Shown: piece after piece, positions 18,101 through 25,541 of the stretch
Numbering within the stretch: the stretch's first letter is position 1
Layout: every line of letters begins with the position of its first letter
Assembly (NCBI GenBank): GCA_002239025.1
Contig: MPNM01000018.1
Location: forward strand, 1 to 57,936
DNA length: 57,936 nucleotides
Direction: 5' to 3'
DNA from: Chloroflexi bacterium bin125
GTDB lineage: Bacteria > Chloroflexota > Dehalococcoidia > Bin125
The notes under the pieces: model-generated
The model's input: only the letters and a program-made list of their open reading frames with translations
What the model was told of the DNA's origin: nothing
Database searches by the model: none
Position numbers and translations under genes: made by a program

Positions 18101-18559
18101 GTCGGACCCGACGTTGAGGCGACGGCGCTTGTGCGTCACTGTGCGCGAATGTTCAACACGGGCGCCAACCTCAGCGTGCCGCTGTTCGGTGTGGTTGTGC
18201 GTAAGGCGTATGGACTCGGAGTCCAGGCGATGTGCGGCGCGAGCGCGCTGGTCGGATTCTTCACGGTCGCCTGGCCGACGGCGGAGTTCGCCGGCATGAA
18301 CCTCGAGGGATCGGTCAAGCTGGGCTATCGCAAGGAACTGATTGCCATCGAGGACGCCGAGGAGCGGATTACGACCTACGAGAACATGGTCACCAGGGCC
18401 TACGACAATGCCAAGGCCGTCAACGCTGCCGCCGGCGGAGGTCTCGACGACGTGATCGATCCCGCCGAAACGCGAACCTGGATCGCAAACGGTCTCAAGC
18501 GCCTCCCACCGACGCCGGAGCGCACTGGGAAGAAGCGTCCATATATCGACACGTGGTAA
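15137..18559 (+). CDS. Single-chain biotin-dependent acyl-CoA carboxylase (BC-BCCP-CT fusion)
   Basis: An 1140-residue enzyme carrying all activities of an acetyl/propionyl-CoA-type carboxylase. Residues about 10-480 are biotin carboxylase (LIANRGEIAIRV, HPGYGFLAE, glycine loop GGGGRGSR, ECSVQRRFQKIVE). Residues about 530-605 are the biotin carrier, with biotinyl Lys568 in EAMKMEH. Residues about 640-1140 are a crotonase-fold carboxyltransferase with both N and C halves (GGGGRPGDD, GGPAMIEGGG, VVVRKAYGLG). Single-chain forms of this size are known in some bacteria. The acyl-CoA substrate cannot be inferred from the motifs. It lies 249 nt behind the CaiB gene. The BC segment EANARLQVEH has Ala where NTR or NPR is usual. 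Confidence 0.9.
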   Translation: MPPSGSVSPVSKLLIANRGEIAIRVARAASDLGIATVSVYSKDDARSLHVHAADEAVGLDALGVQAYLDIDGLIEAAQSTGCDAVHPGYGFLAESAEFARRCRDAGITFVGPTPHLLDLFGDKVRARQAAREAGVPVIEGSDKAVTLSEAVEFFETLGEDAAVMLKAVAGGGGRGSRAVTDINDLEAAWERCESEARMSFGSGALYIEQLIPRARHIEVQVIGDLHGGVGHLWERECSVQRRFQKIVEIAPAPHLETSTREAIVEAAVRIARDVGYSSLGTFEFLLDASDGSNDAFFFLEANARLQVEHTVTEQVTGVDLVQSQLRAAQGASISDLGLDDPSWLRPRGFAIQTRVNMETLTPDGSVLPASGTLKAYEAPSGPGVRTDGFGYVGYQTSTSFDSLLAKVIAHAPAPRFEDALTRSLRALSEFRIEGVATNIPFLTNVLEHEDLVEGRVHTRWVDEQMAELATFNGAQRVRYLQTEAPTADSGFAGARVDSRDPLALFQHDQEVKQQQSLQVVEEQAPDLTGPEGSIGLPAPIQGTIVSIMVEEGQEVRKGQDLVAMEAMKMEHVISADRDGIVKALGCSIGDVIREGFPLVFILEAEVSVEAIGGDDLIDPDFIRPDLQENYDRHAYTLDENRPIAVSKRRGRGYRMPRENIEQLVDPGSFQEYWPLIVARQHQRNTDEQLRENTPSDGLLAGTATINGDLFEDERDARAIVVHYDYTVLAGTQGGRNHYKQDRMFEMARRFNFPIVFYTEGGGGRPGDDRTGPGVAFDTYTFTQFSKLSGQVPLVGVTNGRCFAGNTALLACCDVIIATEGSTVAMGGPAMIEGGGLGIYTPEEVGPMSFQVPNGVIDILCKDEEEATDIAKKYLSYFQGPIKEWTAPDQRRLRHIVPENRLRLYDMKEIIHTIADEGSVLEIREKFGIGIITAFIRVEGHPIGVIANNPHHLAGAIDSDGSDKGARFLQLCDAFDIPVLSLMDCPGMMVGPDVEATALVRHCARMFNTGANLSVPLFGVVVRKAYGLGVQAMCGASALVGFFTVAWPTAEFAGMNLEGSVKLGYRKELIAIEDAEERITTYENMVTRAYDNAKAVNAAAGGGLDDVIDPAETRTWIANGLKRLPPTPERTGKKRPYIDTW

Positions 18560-18596
18560 AGCGCCGCTTGGGTACCGCCTGACATTCTCAGTTCTG

Positions 18597-19616
18597 TTGC
18601 TGGCGACCCTCTTCGTTGCGTGTGCAAGCGACGAACGGCAGGAGCAGCCGTCACTCGAATCGACGAATGAACAGCCGCAGTCGGCACTTCAGCCTCTGAC
18701 GGCTATGGATCTGGCAGGAATGTCAGTCGCCGAAATGATGCGCGAGTTGTACAAGCTCAACATGGCCGACTTCCCGTCGGTTTGTGCGTACGTGCTGGAC
18801 ACGGGAGTTCGTGGGCTGGCACAGCTTCTGGAGCCAGCGACTCTCCCGCCGGAAACTGTTTCTGAGCTCGTCGGCGGCTGGACCGGTTCCATCTGGATCG
18901 GACAGTTCTCAGACTATGAGCTTGCCTGGACGGAAGAGAAGCGGATTGTGCTCGTCTCGACCAAGGGCGTCCCGCCCCCACATCAGGGCTTCTACGAAAC
19001 AGTCGGCAATGCTCTTGAGTTCGTGCGTATTCGCGGTGACTGGGAGCTACACGGCATCGGGCGTCTGTTCGACTGCCGGGATTCCAGTGCTCCACTTCCG
19101 GACGGTATCGGCACGCTTGCGCGCCGAATCGAAGGGGCGGACGGCTACTTTCCCTATGAAGTCGAGGAAGTAGTAGACGACGACCATCCGTCCGATGATC
19201 AGGCTGAAGACTGGTACTCGATCCTGGAGGTTGCCGACCACAGTGATTGGCCTCCAGCGGTTGATCTGCCCGAAGTGGCCGACTTATTGACAGAGACCGC
19301 ACGAGAGCATTGGTCGGCGGACTTCGTCTGTGTGAATGTGACGAGGCGGCCGGTAGATTCGGGCGAAGCCGGGACTGGTTTGACGGCTGACTCGCCACTA
19401 CCCGAAGCATTCCTGCGAATATTCGACGAGCTCCGATACAAGCCTGGGGAGGCAACACTGCGGCTGATCGGGACACGCAACATTGTCCTCGCCTGGGTCG
19501 AGTCGAATGACGATGCCGGGTGGGTGACCGCAGCCGAGTTCGTCAGGAGCGAGGACGGCGATTGGTCTGAACGGACTTGGGTGTCCATGTATGGCTGCGA
19601 TGCGCTGGGCGGATAA
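18597..19616 (+). CDS. Putative lipoprotein of unknown function, 5' end probably mis-framed
   Basis: The frame gives 339 residues from TTG 18597 with a lipobox-like FVAC at residues 6-9, too short for a working signal peptide. The in-frame codons upstream of the TTG encode a normal signal hydrophobic core and basic region (…GYRLTFSVLLLATLFVAC) but contain no standard start. A GTG at 18553 overlapping the stop of the carboxylase gene begins MVKRRLG in the next frame, so one missing base between about 18570 and 18580 would produce a perfect lipoprotein start. The mature protein is acidic, rich in W, D and E, with no domain I recognise. Its frame is well supported by composition to the TAA-like end at 19616. 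Confidence 0.55.
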   Translation: MLATLFVACASDERQEQPSLESTNEQPQSALQPLTAMDLAGMSVAEMMRELYKLNMADFPSVCAYVLDTGVRGLAQLLEPATLPPETVSELVGGWTGSIWIGQFSDYELAWTEEKRIVLVSTKGVPPPHQGFYETVGNALEFVRIRGDWELHGIGRLFDCRDSSAPLPDGIGTLARRIEGADGYFPYEVEEVVDDDHPSDDQAEDWYSILEVADHSDWPPAVDLPEVADLLTETAREHWSADFVCVNVTRRPVDSGEAGTGLTADSPLPEAFLRIFDELRYKPGEATLRLIGTRNIVLAWVESNDDAGWVTAAEFVRSEDGDWSERTWVSMYGCDALGG

Positions 19617-19727
19617 GGGCCCGGGATCGACCCGGTTCGCGGCGGAGCAGCGCCGACACCCTGCGCGTCAGTTACGGCGCGCGGCGCTAAAGCGCAGCTA
19701 TTGGTCAAAAGCCAGAGGGGAGTTGAG

Positions 19728-19804
19728 TGGCGACCCCGAGCGGATTCGAACCGCCGGTCTCCACCTTGACAGGGTGGCGTGTTAGGCCGCTACACCACGG
19801 GGCC
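19728..19804 (-). tRNA. tRNA-Asp (anticodon GUC)
   Basis: Read on the minus strand, a complete 77-nt cloverleaf: acceptor stem GGCCCCG pairs with CGGGGTC, anticodon stem CCACC/GGTGG closes a seven-base loop CTGTCAA with GTC at positions 34-36, the T arm contains GGTTCGAATCC, the discriminator is G and the 3' CCA is encoded. It stands alone between a lipoprotein gene and the small basic membrane protein. Confidence 0.95.
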
Positions 19805-19879
19805 GTATGGCCAGTTTAGGCCGACTAGCCGGATTCGGCAACAGCGCATAAGGTGTAAGCAGAGCGTCGGAGGTTGCAA

Positions 19880-20254
19880 ATGGCTCGCGGATCACGACGA
19901 GGACGAGGCGGCTCGAATCGCGCGCAACAGGCCGGCAGGCCGCAGGGCCGGCGCGGTCGCAGAGGCCGGGAAGACACGTTGCCGACGGCACAGGCCGGCG
20001 CAGCCAATGCTCCGGTCGGGGCGTCGCTGAGCGGAAACATTCAACAGCCGACTCGGGCGGGTCGAGCTGGCGGAGCGGCAGGTGGTCCGCGTGGAGGCGC
20101 AGTCGGCGCACACGAGCGCCGAGATCGCCGAGCGCGCGCCGCCGCCGCGATGCACGATTTCCATTACGTCAGTGGCGATCTGCGCTGGGTCGCAATCACG
20201 ACCGTGGCCAGCGTCGCCCTGGTGCTGGCGTTGTGGGCGGCCATTTCGCTTTAG
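19880..20254 (+). CDS. Small Arg/Gly-rich protein with one C-terminal membrane segment
   Basis: A 124-residue protein with a long Arg/Gly/Ala-rich disordered N-terminal part and a C-terminal module: a short polar stretch (HDFHYVSGDLRWVA) followed by about 20 hydrophobic residues at the very end, giving a tail-anchored topology with the basic part in the cytoplasm, where it could bind nucleic acid. GGAGG at 19869-19873 sets ATG 19880 as the start, not the TTG at 19874. The DLRWVAI plus membrane helix pattern resembles small uncharacterised proteins I associate with Chloroflexota, but I cannot name a family. Confidence 0.6.
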   Translation: MARGSRRGRGGSNRAQQAGRPQGRRGRRGREDTLPTAQAGAANAPVGASLSGNIQQPTRAGRAGGAAGGPRGGAVGAHERRDRRARAAAAMHDFHYVSGDLRWVAITTVASVALVLALWAAISL

Positions 20255-20331
20255 TCCGAAACTCGTCTGTCGTCTTCCACGGTCGCAGCCCTGGAGGGTA
20301 TCTCTGGGTGTAGACCCCACTCGGCAATATC

Positions 20332-20356
20332 CAGTCCCCGCATCACGTGGGGACTG
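20332..20356. terminator. Hairpin between convergent genes (CAGTCCCC/GGGGACTG)
   Basis: An 8-bp perfect stem (20332-20339 and 20349-20356) with a 9-nt loop lies 24 nt past the stop of fabZ and 78 nt past the small membrane-protein gene. No T-tract follows on either strand, so termination is only a possibility. The arm resembles the GTCCCC arms of repeat family C. Confidence 0.4.
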
Positions 20357-20380
20357 AGAGGTTGGCCTCAGTTCTGGTGA

Positions 20381-20845
20381 TCAGGACTCCGTCGGCGGAT
20401 CAACTAACGCGAACGTCAAGCGACCTTCTGCTGCGGTCTCGCCTTCAACCGTCGCCTTGGCGCTGGCTCGTCCGATCCCGCGACGCAGACGATCCATCTC
20501 GACTTCCAAACGCAACTGATCTCCGGGCACCACCTGACGCCGGAAACGAACGCCGTCGATTCCGGCGAACAGCCCAAGCTTGCCCTTGAACTCGTCTGCT
20601 GACAGGGCCGCGACTGCGCCGGTCTGGGCGAGCGCTTCGATGATCAACACGCCTGGCATGATCGGGTTGTCAGAGAAGTGACCCTCAAAGAACCACTCGT
20701 TGGTCGTCACGTTCTTGAGACCGACGGCGCGTTTGCCCGGCTCCAATTCGACGATCCGGTCGACCAACAGGATTGGATATCGGTGCGGGATGATGCGTCG
20801 AATGTCTCGTACATCCAGCGGCAGTTCGTAGTCGGCCATGGTCAC
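20381..20845 (-). CDS. fabZ: 3-hydroxyacyl-ACP dehydratase FabZ
   Basis: A 154-residue hotdog-fold dehydratase of fatty-acid synthesis. [10 protein letters not shown] at residues 21-30 and the active-site helix [11 protein letters not shown] with His56 and Glu70 (in LIIEALAQ) match FabZ. The GTG start overlaps the TGA of the upstream PHP gene by 4 nt, suggesting coupled translation; an in-frame ATG two codons later is an alternative. It is the last gene of the rny-PHP-fabZ group. Being alone without lpx genes, a role in lipid A synthesis is not indicated. Confidence 0.93.
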   Translation of the reverse strand: MTMADYELPLDVRDIRRIIPHRYPILLVDRIVELEPGKRAVGLKNVTTNEWFFEGHFSDNPIMPGVLIIEALAQTGAVAALSADEFKGKLGLFAGIDGVRFRRQVVPGDQLRLEVEMDRLRRGIGRASAKATVEGETAAEGRLTFALVDPPTES

Positions 20846-21672
20846 AGGTCCTTGAGGATGTTGATGATCTGTTCGGCGGCATGGTCGGGCATCGGCACGT
20901 TGGCCGGACGAATCTCGTCAGGATGCAGTCCGTGATAGTCGGAGCCAATTGTCGGCGTTAAGCCAAGCGATCTGGCGAGCTGCTGGCCGTTCGCAATCTC
21001 GTCGGGTCCGTCGTTTCGGTAGTAGATTTCGAGACCGTCGCCGCCTGCGTCTGCGAAGGCAACTGTTGCGCTCGTCGGCTCGTCATAACGGGTGGGATGC
21101 GCCAGTGAGGCGAATCCGCTGGCTGCGTGGATCATTGCCAACGAGTCGGTCAGACTCAGCAGCGTTCGAGGAATGTAAGCAGGGCCGTCGTTGCGTAGAA
21201 ATCGATTGAATGCATCCGGAACAGACTCGACATGCCCGGCCTCGACGAGCGCCCGCGCTACATGGGGACGGCCAATCGATGCTCCGTCGGCGATGGCAGC
21301 AACTCGCTCATAGTCAATCTCGAGGCCGAGTTCGCTCAAACGCTCCACGGTTCGCCGCGCCCGAGATTGGCGTTCACGACGGTAGTCGCCAAGTTGGCGC
21401 TCGAGGTCGGAAAGTGGGGCATTCGCCGGGAAGTAGCCGAGCACATGCAACTCGCCGAGTACCGGGTCATTGACGCCGATTTCGACTCCTGCGATCACTT
21501 CGACGCCTCGTCGGCGGCCTTCCGCCTGCGCAAACTCGACGCCCAACAGGGTGTCATGATCGGTGAGCGCCAATAGTTCAGCGCCACACTCGGCGGCTTG
21601 CTGCACAACCCACTCCGGGGGCCTCACGCCGTCGGAGTGAGTGCTGTGCGTATGCAGGTCGAGCCGGGCCAC
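20842..21672 (-). CDS. PHP-domain phosphoesterase
   Basis: A 276-residue PHP-domain metal-dependent phosphoesterase. The metal motifs are visible: [10 protein letters not shown] near residues 6-15, LTDHDT near 36-41, the Glu of AGVEIG near 62 and a C-terminal SDYHG. The family includes 3',5'-nucleoside bisphosphate phosphatases and the 5'-3' exonuclease RNase AM (YciV). Its position directly behind RNase Y (21 nt) makes an RNA-turnover function attractive. Its stop overlaps the fabZ start. Confidence 0.85.
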   Translation of the reverse strand: MARLDLHTHSTHSDGVRPPEWVVQQAAECGAELLALTDHDTLLGVEFAQAEGRRRGVEVIAGVEIGVNDPVLGELHVLGYFPANAPLSDLERQLGDYRRERQSRARRTVERLSELGLEIDYERVAAIADGASIGRPHVARALVEAGHVESVPDAFNRFLRNDGPAYIPRTLLSLTDSLAMIHAASGFASLAHPTRYDEPTSATVAFADAGGDGLEIYYRNDGPDEIANGQQLARSLGLTPTIGSDYHGLHPDEIRPANVPMPDHAAEQIINILKDL

Positions 21673-21693
21673 AGGCCGCCTTGCGCCTTCCAG

Positions 21694-23184
21694 CTAGCGG
21701 GCGTACTCGGCGGCGCGGGTTTCGCGCAGGACGGTGACGCGAATCTGGCCGGGGTATTGCAGCGATTCCTCGATCTGCTTCGAGATGTCCCGCGCCAGTC
21801 GCATCGCGCCGAGATCGTCAATCTCGCGCGGGTCAACGACGACGCGGACTTCGCGGCCGGCCTGGATGGCGTACGCCTGTCCGACGCCGTCAAAGGACGT
21901 CGCAATGTCCTCGAGTGCGCGCAGTCGCTCGATATAGCGCTCGACCGATTCGCGTCGCGCGCCCGGGCGACCGCCCGAAATGGCGTCGGCCATCTGCACG
22001 ATGATCGCCTCGACTGAACGAATCTCGACTTCGTCGTGGTGAGCTTCGATGCAGTGCGCGATGTTCTCAGACATCTTGAACCGGCGAGCTAGATCGCCAC
22101 CGATGATGGCGTGGGTGCCTTCGACCTCATGGTCGATCGCCTTGCCTACGTCATGCAGCAGTGATCCGCGTCGCGTGACTTCGACGTCCGCGTGGATCTC
22201 CTGCGCGATCATCGCGCCGATGTGCGCCGTTTCGACTGCGTGTCGGAGCTGGTTCTGTCCGTAGCTGGTGCGGAAACGCAGGCGGCCGAAGATATCGAGC
22301 ATTTCGCGCGGCAGCCCACTGCAGTGCGCCTCGATCGCCGCTTCGTCGCCCGATTCGCGAATGATGCGGTCGACATCGCGCTGCGCCTTGGCGACGGTTT
22401 CCTCAATCCTCGTCGGGTGGATACGTCCGTCGGCGACGAGCCGGCTCAGCGACAAACGACCGATCTCGCGGCGCACCGGATCGAACCCGGACACTGTCAC
22501 GACATCGGGAGTGTCGTCGATGATCAGGTCGCAACCGAGCGCAGCTTCGAGGGCGCGAATGTTGCGACCTTCACGACCGATGATGCGTCCTTTCATCTCG
22601 TCGGAGGGGATTTGCACCACCGAGACGGTTGATTCGGTCGTCACCTCTGAGGCGACACGCTGAATTGCCGTGGCGACAATCTTGCGTGCGCGGGTTTCCG
22701 CCTCGTCCTTGGCCTTCTGTTCGGCCTCACGCACGAGACGGCCGGCTTCATCGGAAACTTCCTGCTCGACTCGCTCGAACAGCACGGTTCGCGCTTCGTC
22801 ACGGGTGAGGTTGGAGATTTCTTCCAGCCGTTGGTCGTGTTCGGCTTCGCGCTCGTCGAGCTCGGCGCCGCGACGCTGGAGTCGCTGGTGGTCGCGATTC
22901 AGCTTGGAATCGCGGTCGTCGAGCGATTTGACCCGGTCATCCAACGAAGCCTCGCGCCGGTCAAGGCGATCCACAGCTCGCTGTAGGTCGTCACGCGCCC
23001 CGCGAACATCCGCGAGGATTTGGTCTCGTTCAGCTTGCGCTTGTTCCCGCGCGTCTTCTAACCGCTCACGCGCCTCCCGATCGGCCTGTTCTCGGGCCTG
23101 TTGGATGATGCGTTCGGCTTCGAGCGTGGCCTCGATCCGTGGATCTGGCCCGCCGCGCAGGAGCCGCATAATGGCTCCCAACAT
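21694..23184 (-). CDS. rny: Ribonuclease Y lacking the N-terminal membrane anchor
   Basis: A 496-residue endoribonuclease that starts mRNA decay. Order: long charged coiled coil (about residues 15-170), KH domain with GRIIGREGRNIR at 199-210, HD domain with His344-Asp345 in LLHDVGKAID, and a conserved C-terminus. RNase Y normally begins with a membrane helix; here the protein begins MLGAIMRLLRGGPDP and an in-frame TGA sits just upstream of the GAGGA-supported ATG, so no anchor is encoded. The enzyme should be soluble or only peripherally bound through the short amphipathic start. Confidence 0.93.
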   Translation of the reverse strand: MLGAIMRLLRGGPDPRIEATLEAERIIQQAREQADREARERLEDAREQAQAERDQILADVRGARDDLQRAVDRLDRREASLDDRVKSLDDRDSKLNRDHQRLQRRGAELDEREAEHDQRLEEISNLTRDEARTVLFERVEQEVSDEAGRLVREAEQKAKDEAETRARKIVATAIQRVASEVTTESTVSVVQIPSDEMKGRIIGREGRNIRALEAALGCDLIIDDTPDVVTVSGFDPVRREIGRLSLSRLVADGRIHPTRIEETVAKAQRDVDRIIRESGDEAAIEAHCSGLPREMLDIFGRLRFRTSYGQNQLRHAVETAHIGAMIAQEIHADVEVTRRGSLLHDVGKAIDHEVEGTHAIIGGDLARRFKMSENIAHCIEAHHDEVEIRSVEAIIVQMADAISGGRPGARRESVERYIERLRALEDIATSFDGVGQAYAIQAGREVRVVVDPREIDDLGAMRLARDISKQIEESLQYPGQIRVTVLRETRAAEYAR

Positions 23185-23362
23185 GGTGTCCTCTGCTCAA
23201 TTGGGTCGGCATTGCCGTTGCGTTGCCTGTTGTCACGTTGAATCTCGCTCTGCCGGGCCTGTCGTACCGGTTGAGGCTGCCCGGTTCCAACATGGGCAGG
23301 TCGTCGACAGGTGGCCAGTAGCACCCAGAGTACGCCCGTTGACGATCCGGCGCTAGTGGTGA

Positions 23363-23854
23363 TTATTCGAGGTCGGACCACGCCTGTCGTAACGATGCGT
23401 CGGTATCCGCCATACCGAATCCACGCAGCGAGAGGCGCCTGGTGTGCAAGCGCCGATATCTGGCCCAGGTCAAGTCAGGGTCGCGTTCGAGCGTCAGACG
23501 CAGACTGCGACGGGCGATCTCCAGCGCGACGGCGTAGTCGCTGAGGTTTCCCTGTGCTTCGAGCGTGTCCAGGGCCGTGTCCACGTCCTGTTTCGAGATG
23601 CCGGCCATCTGCAGTTTGACGGCGATTTCCTGCCGGCTGTAGCGCTGTCTGGCAGCCAGTCGTTGGGCTTCGTGTAATGCGAGATCGTGGGAGGCGGACT
23701 CGCGGAGCCGATCGATGAAGACTGGATCGATCTGCTGGCCACGCTCGATCCTCGAACGCTGAGCGAACTCGCGGGTGCAGCGAATGGAACTGCCGTCGTC
23801 AAAATCGACCGTTGACAGTGCGCCGGTGGGCCGGATAGAGACGACGGCAGTCAT
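23363..23854 (-). CDS. recX: RecA regulator RecX
   Basis: A protein of 163 residues made of three-helix repeats typical of RecX, which binds and caps RecA filaments. Conserved features include the RxxYSRQEIAVKL repeat and the C-terminal RYRRLxxRxLSLRGF. I prefer ATG 23854, which has GGAG at a 6-nt distance; the frame extends to a TTG at 23890, 8 nt past the recA stop, without a good ribosome site. It follows recA and is almost surely cotranscribed with it from the promoter at 25215-25243. Confidence 0.85.
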   Translation of the reverse strand: MTAVVSIRPTGALSTVDFDDGSSIRCTREFAQRSRIERGQQIDPVFIDRLRESASHDLALHEAQRLAARQRYSRQEIAVKLQMAGISKQDVDTALDTLEAQGNLSDYAVALEIARRSLRLTLERDPDLTWARYRRLHTRRLSLRGFGMADTDASLRQAWSDLE

Positions 23855-23898
23855 GGTTCGCTCCGCGTTGAGTGGCGTCTGGCTGCTCAATGAGCTCG

Positions 23899-25146
23899 TT
23901 AGCTAGCCCGCGCTCGGCCCTTCTTCTTGGGTGGGGGTTTGGCGATCGGTGTCGCCTTGGGAGCGCCTTCTTCGGCCATCAGCGACTTGGCGTTGGGCAG
24001 TCCGCGTTCTTCGCGGATGCGCGCTTCGATCTCTTCTGCCATGTCAGTGTGTTCGCGCAGGAAGGCCTTGGTCCGTTCGCGACCCTGGCCGAGTCGTGTT
24101 TCGCCATAGGAGTAGAAGGTGCCCTGCTTCTTGATGACCGACGGTGTGCCGGCCGGAGAACCCGGTGTCGGTTCAGTCCCAAGGTCAATCAGGCAGCCGG
24201 TCTTGGAGATGCCGTACTCGTTGGCGGTGAACATGAGATCAAACTCGGCCGTGCGGAACGGCGGCGCAACCTTGTTCTTGACGACTTTCGCCTTGACCCG
24301 TGAGCCAATCACGAGCTGTCCATCCTTCAGCGTTTCAGCGCGACGCAATTCGATTCGGACCGAGGAGTAGAACTTGAGCGCTCGACCGCCGGGTGTGGTC
24401 TCGGGGTTGCCGAATACGATGCCAACCTTTTCCCGCAACTGGTTGATGAAGATCAAGACTGTTTTGGAGCGTGCCACCACGCCGGTAAGTTTGCGCAGCG
24501 CCTGTGACATCAGGCGCGCTTGCAGACCGACCTGCACATCGCCCATTTCCCCTTCGATCTCAGCTCGCGGCACCAGTGCAGCTACCGAGTCCACGACGAC
24601 GACATCGATCGCATTACTGCGAACCAGCGCTTCGGCAATCTCCAGCGCCTGCTCGCCCGTGTCCGGCTGGGCAATGAGCAATTGCGAGATATCGATTCCC
24701 AGCCGCCCTGCGAACTCAGGATCAAGCGCATGTTCGACATCGACGTAGGCAGCCTGACCGCCCAGGCGTTGCGCCTCGGCGATGACATGCTGGGCGACGG
24801 TTGACTTTCCGGCCGATTCCGGTCCGTAGACCTCAACGATGCGACCACGGGGTAATCCGCCGATGCCGAGCGCGACATCAAGCGACAACGCGCCAGTTGG
24901 TATGCCGTCGACGATGAGTCGAGAGCCGGTGTCGCCGAGGCGCATCAGGGCGCCCTCGCCGAAGCGTCGTTCCATATCGCCGAGCAGTTCTTCAACCGCG
25001 GGCGGTGGTTCGTTTGCCGCTTCGTCGGACTTGCTGCTCGATGTGCCGCTGGACTTGCTGTTGGTTGTGGTCATGGGCAGTGGCTCTTGTGCATCTGTCG
25101 CCAGAGCGATGGGCTCGACGCCGTTGTCGGTCTTGCTAGGTGTCAT
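23899..25146 (-). CDS. recA: Recombinase RecA with N-terminal extension
   Basis: A 415-residue RecA. The core starts near residue 50 ([21 protein letters not shown]); Walker A GPESAGKS is at 108-115; the L2 and MAW-type regions ([24 protein letters not shown]) are present. About 50 residues of Ser/Thr/Lys/Glu-rich sequence precede the core, which is unusual for the typical 340-350-residue protein, and the C-terminus is Lys/Arg-rich ([12 protein letters not shown]) rather than acidic. ATG 25146 is supported by GGAGGAG about 8 nt upstream; the frame continues upstream to a GTG-like start in the promoter region that would be non-coding. An internal ATG at residue 25 could give a shorter form. 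Confidence 0.95.
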   Translation of the reverse strand: MTPSKTDNGVEPIALATDAQEPLPMTTTNSKSSGTSSSKSDEAANEPPPAVEELLGDMERRFGEGALMRLGDTGSRLIVDGIPTGALSLDVALGIGGLPRGRIVEVYGPESAGKSTVAQHVIAEAQRLGGQAAYVDVEHALDPEFAGRLGIDISQLLIAQPDTGEQALEIAEALVRSNAIDVVVVDSVAALVPRAEIEGEMGDVQVGLQARLMSQALRKLTGVVARSKTVLIFINQLREKVGIVFGNPETTPGGRALKFYSSVRIELRRAETLKDGQLVIGSRVKAKVVKNKVAPPFRTAEFDLMFTANEYGISKTGCLIDLGTEPTPGSPAGTPSVIKKQGTFYSYGETRLGQGRERTKAFLREHTDMAEEIEARIREERGLPNAKSLMAEEGAPKATPIAKPPPKKKGRARAS

Positions 25147-25204
25147 AATATGCGCTCCTCCACGTAGCTGAGTTTGGTCGACGAGTGGCGATCGTGCGAA
25201 CGCC

Positions 25205-25217
25205 TGTGCTGCGCACA
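25205..25217. promoter_or_regulatory. Palindrome over the recA -10 region (candidate operator)
   Basis: TGTGCGCAGCACA on the recA strand is a perfect 5-3-5 inverted repeat that begins inside the -10 box and covers the expected start point. A dimeric repressor bound here would block the polymerase, so this is a candidate LexA or other DNA-damage operator. It does not match the classical LexA boxes of Bacillus or E. coli. Confidence 0.35.
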
Positions 25218-25243
25218 CTAGGCAACACTCTGGCTAATGTCAA
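25215..25243 (-). promoter_or_regulatory. recA promoter (TTGACA-17-TAGTGT)
   Basis: On the minus strand TTGACA (25243-25238) is followed after exactly 17 nt by TAGTGT (25220-25215), a near-consensus housekeeping promoter about 70 nt before the recA ATG. Confidence 0.65.
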
Positions 25244-25274
25244 GCAAACGTTCTATGAAAGGGGGCGCGAGAAA

Positions 25275-25541
25275 TCAGGCGCTGCTCAGCAGCGCGTTAC
25301 CGATGATTTGCAGGCCGATTAGCGCAACCAGGGGCGAGAGGTCGATCATCCCGATGACGAGATAGCGGCGCAGCGGCGACAGCACCGGCTCCGTGACGTC
25401 GAGTAGGAACTTGACGAACGGGTTGGATGGGTCGAGCGGGCGATTGGTGAACATCGGCACCCAGCTCATCAACACTCGCGCGAGCAGGATGAAGGAGTAA
25501 ATCTGGATCGTGATGCCCAAAATGCTCAGGACTTCGCTCAT
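25275..25541 (-). CDS. YggT-family membrane protein
   Basis: An 88-residue protein with two hydrophobic helices, the first carrying LLARVLMSW typical of the YggT family, and PLDPSNPFVKFLLDVTEPVL between them. Function is uncertain; the family is linked to osmotic shock and, in some bacteria and chloroplasts, to membrane organisation near the division genes. It overlaps proC by 4 nt. The order yggS-proC-yggT is a widely conserved cluster. Confidence 0.9.
   Translation of the reverse strand: MSEVLSILGITIQIYSFILLARVLMSWVPMFTNRPLDPSNPFVKFLLDVTEPVLSPLRRYLVIGMIDLSPLVALIGLQIIGNALLSSA

Noticed and set aside
17123-18139. 338-codon frame on the minus strand inside the carboxylase gene
   Set aside because: Antisense shadow of a well-identified gene in GC-rich DNA; the translation is His/Asp/Arg-rich with no domain.
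25147-25218. Upstream extension of recA to 25218
   Set aside because: It would overlap the recA promoter, and GGAGGAG points to ATG 25146.
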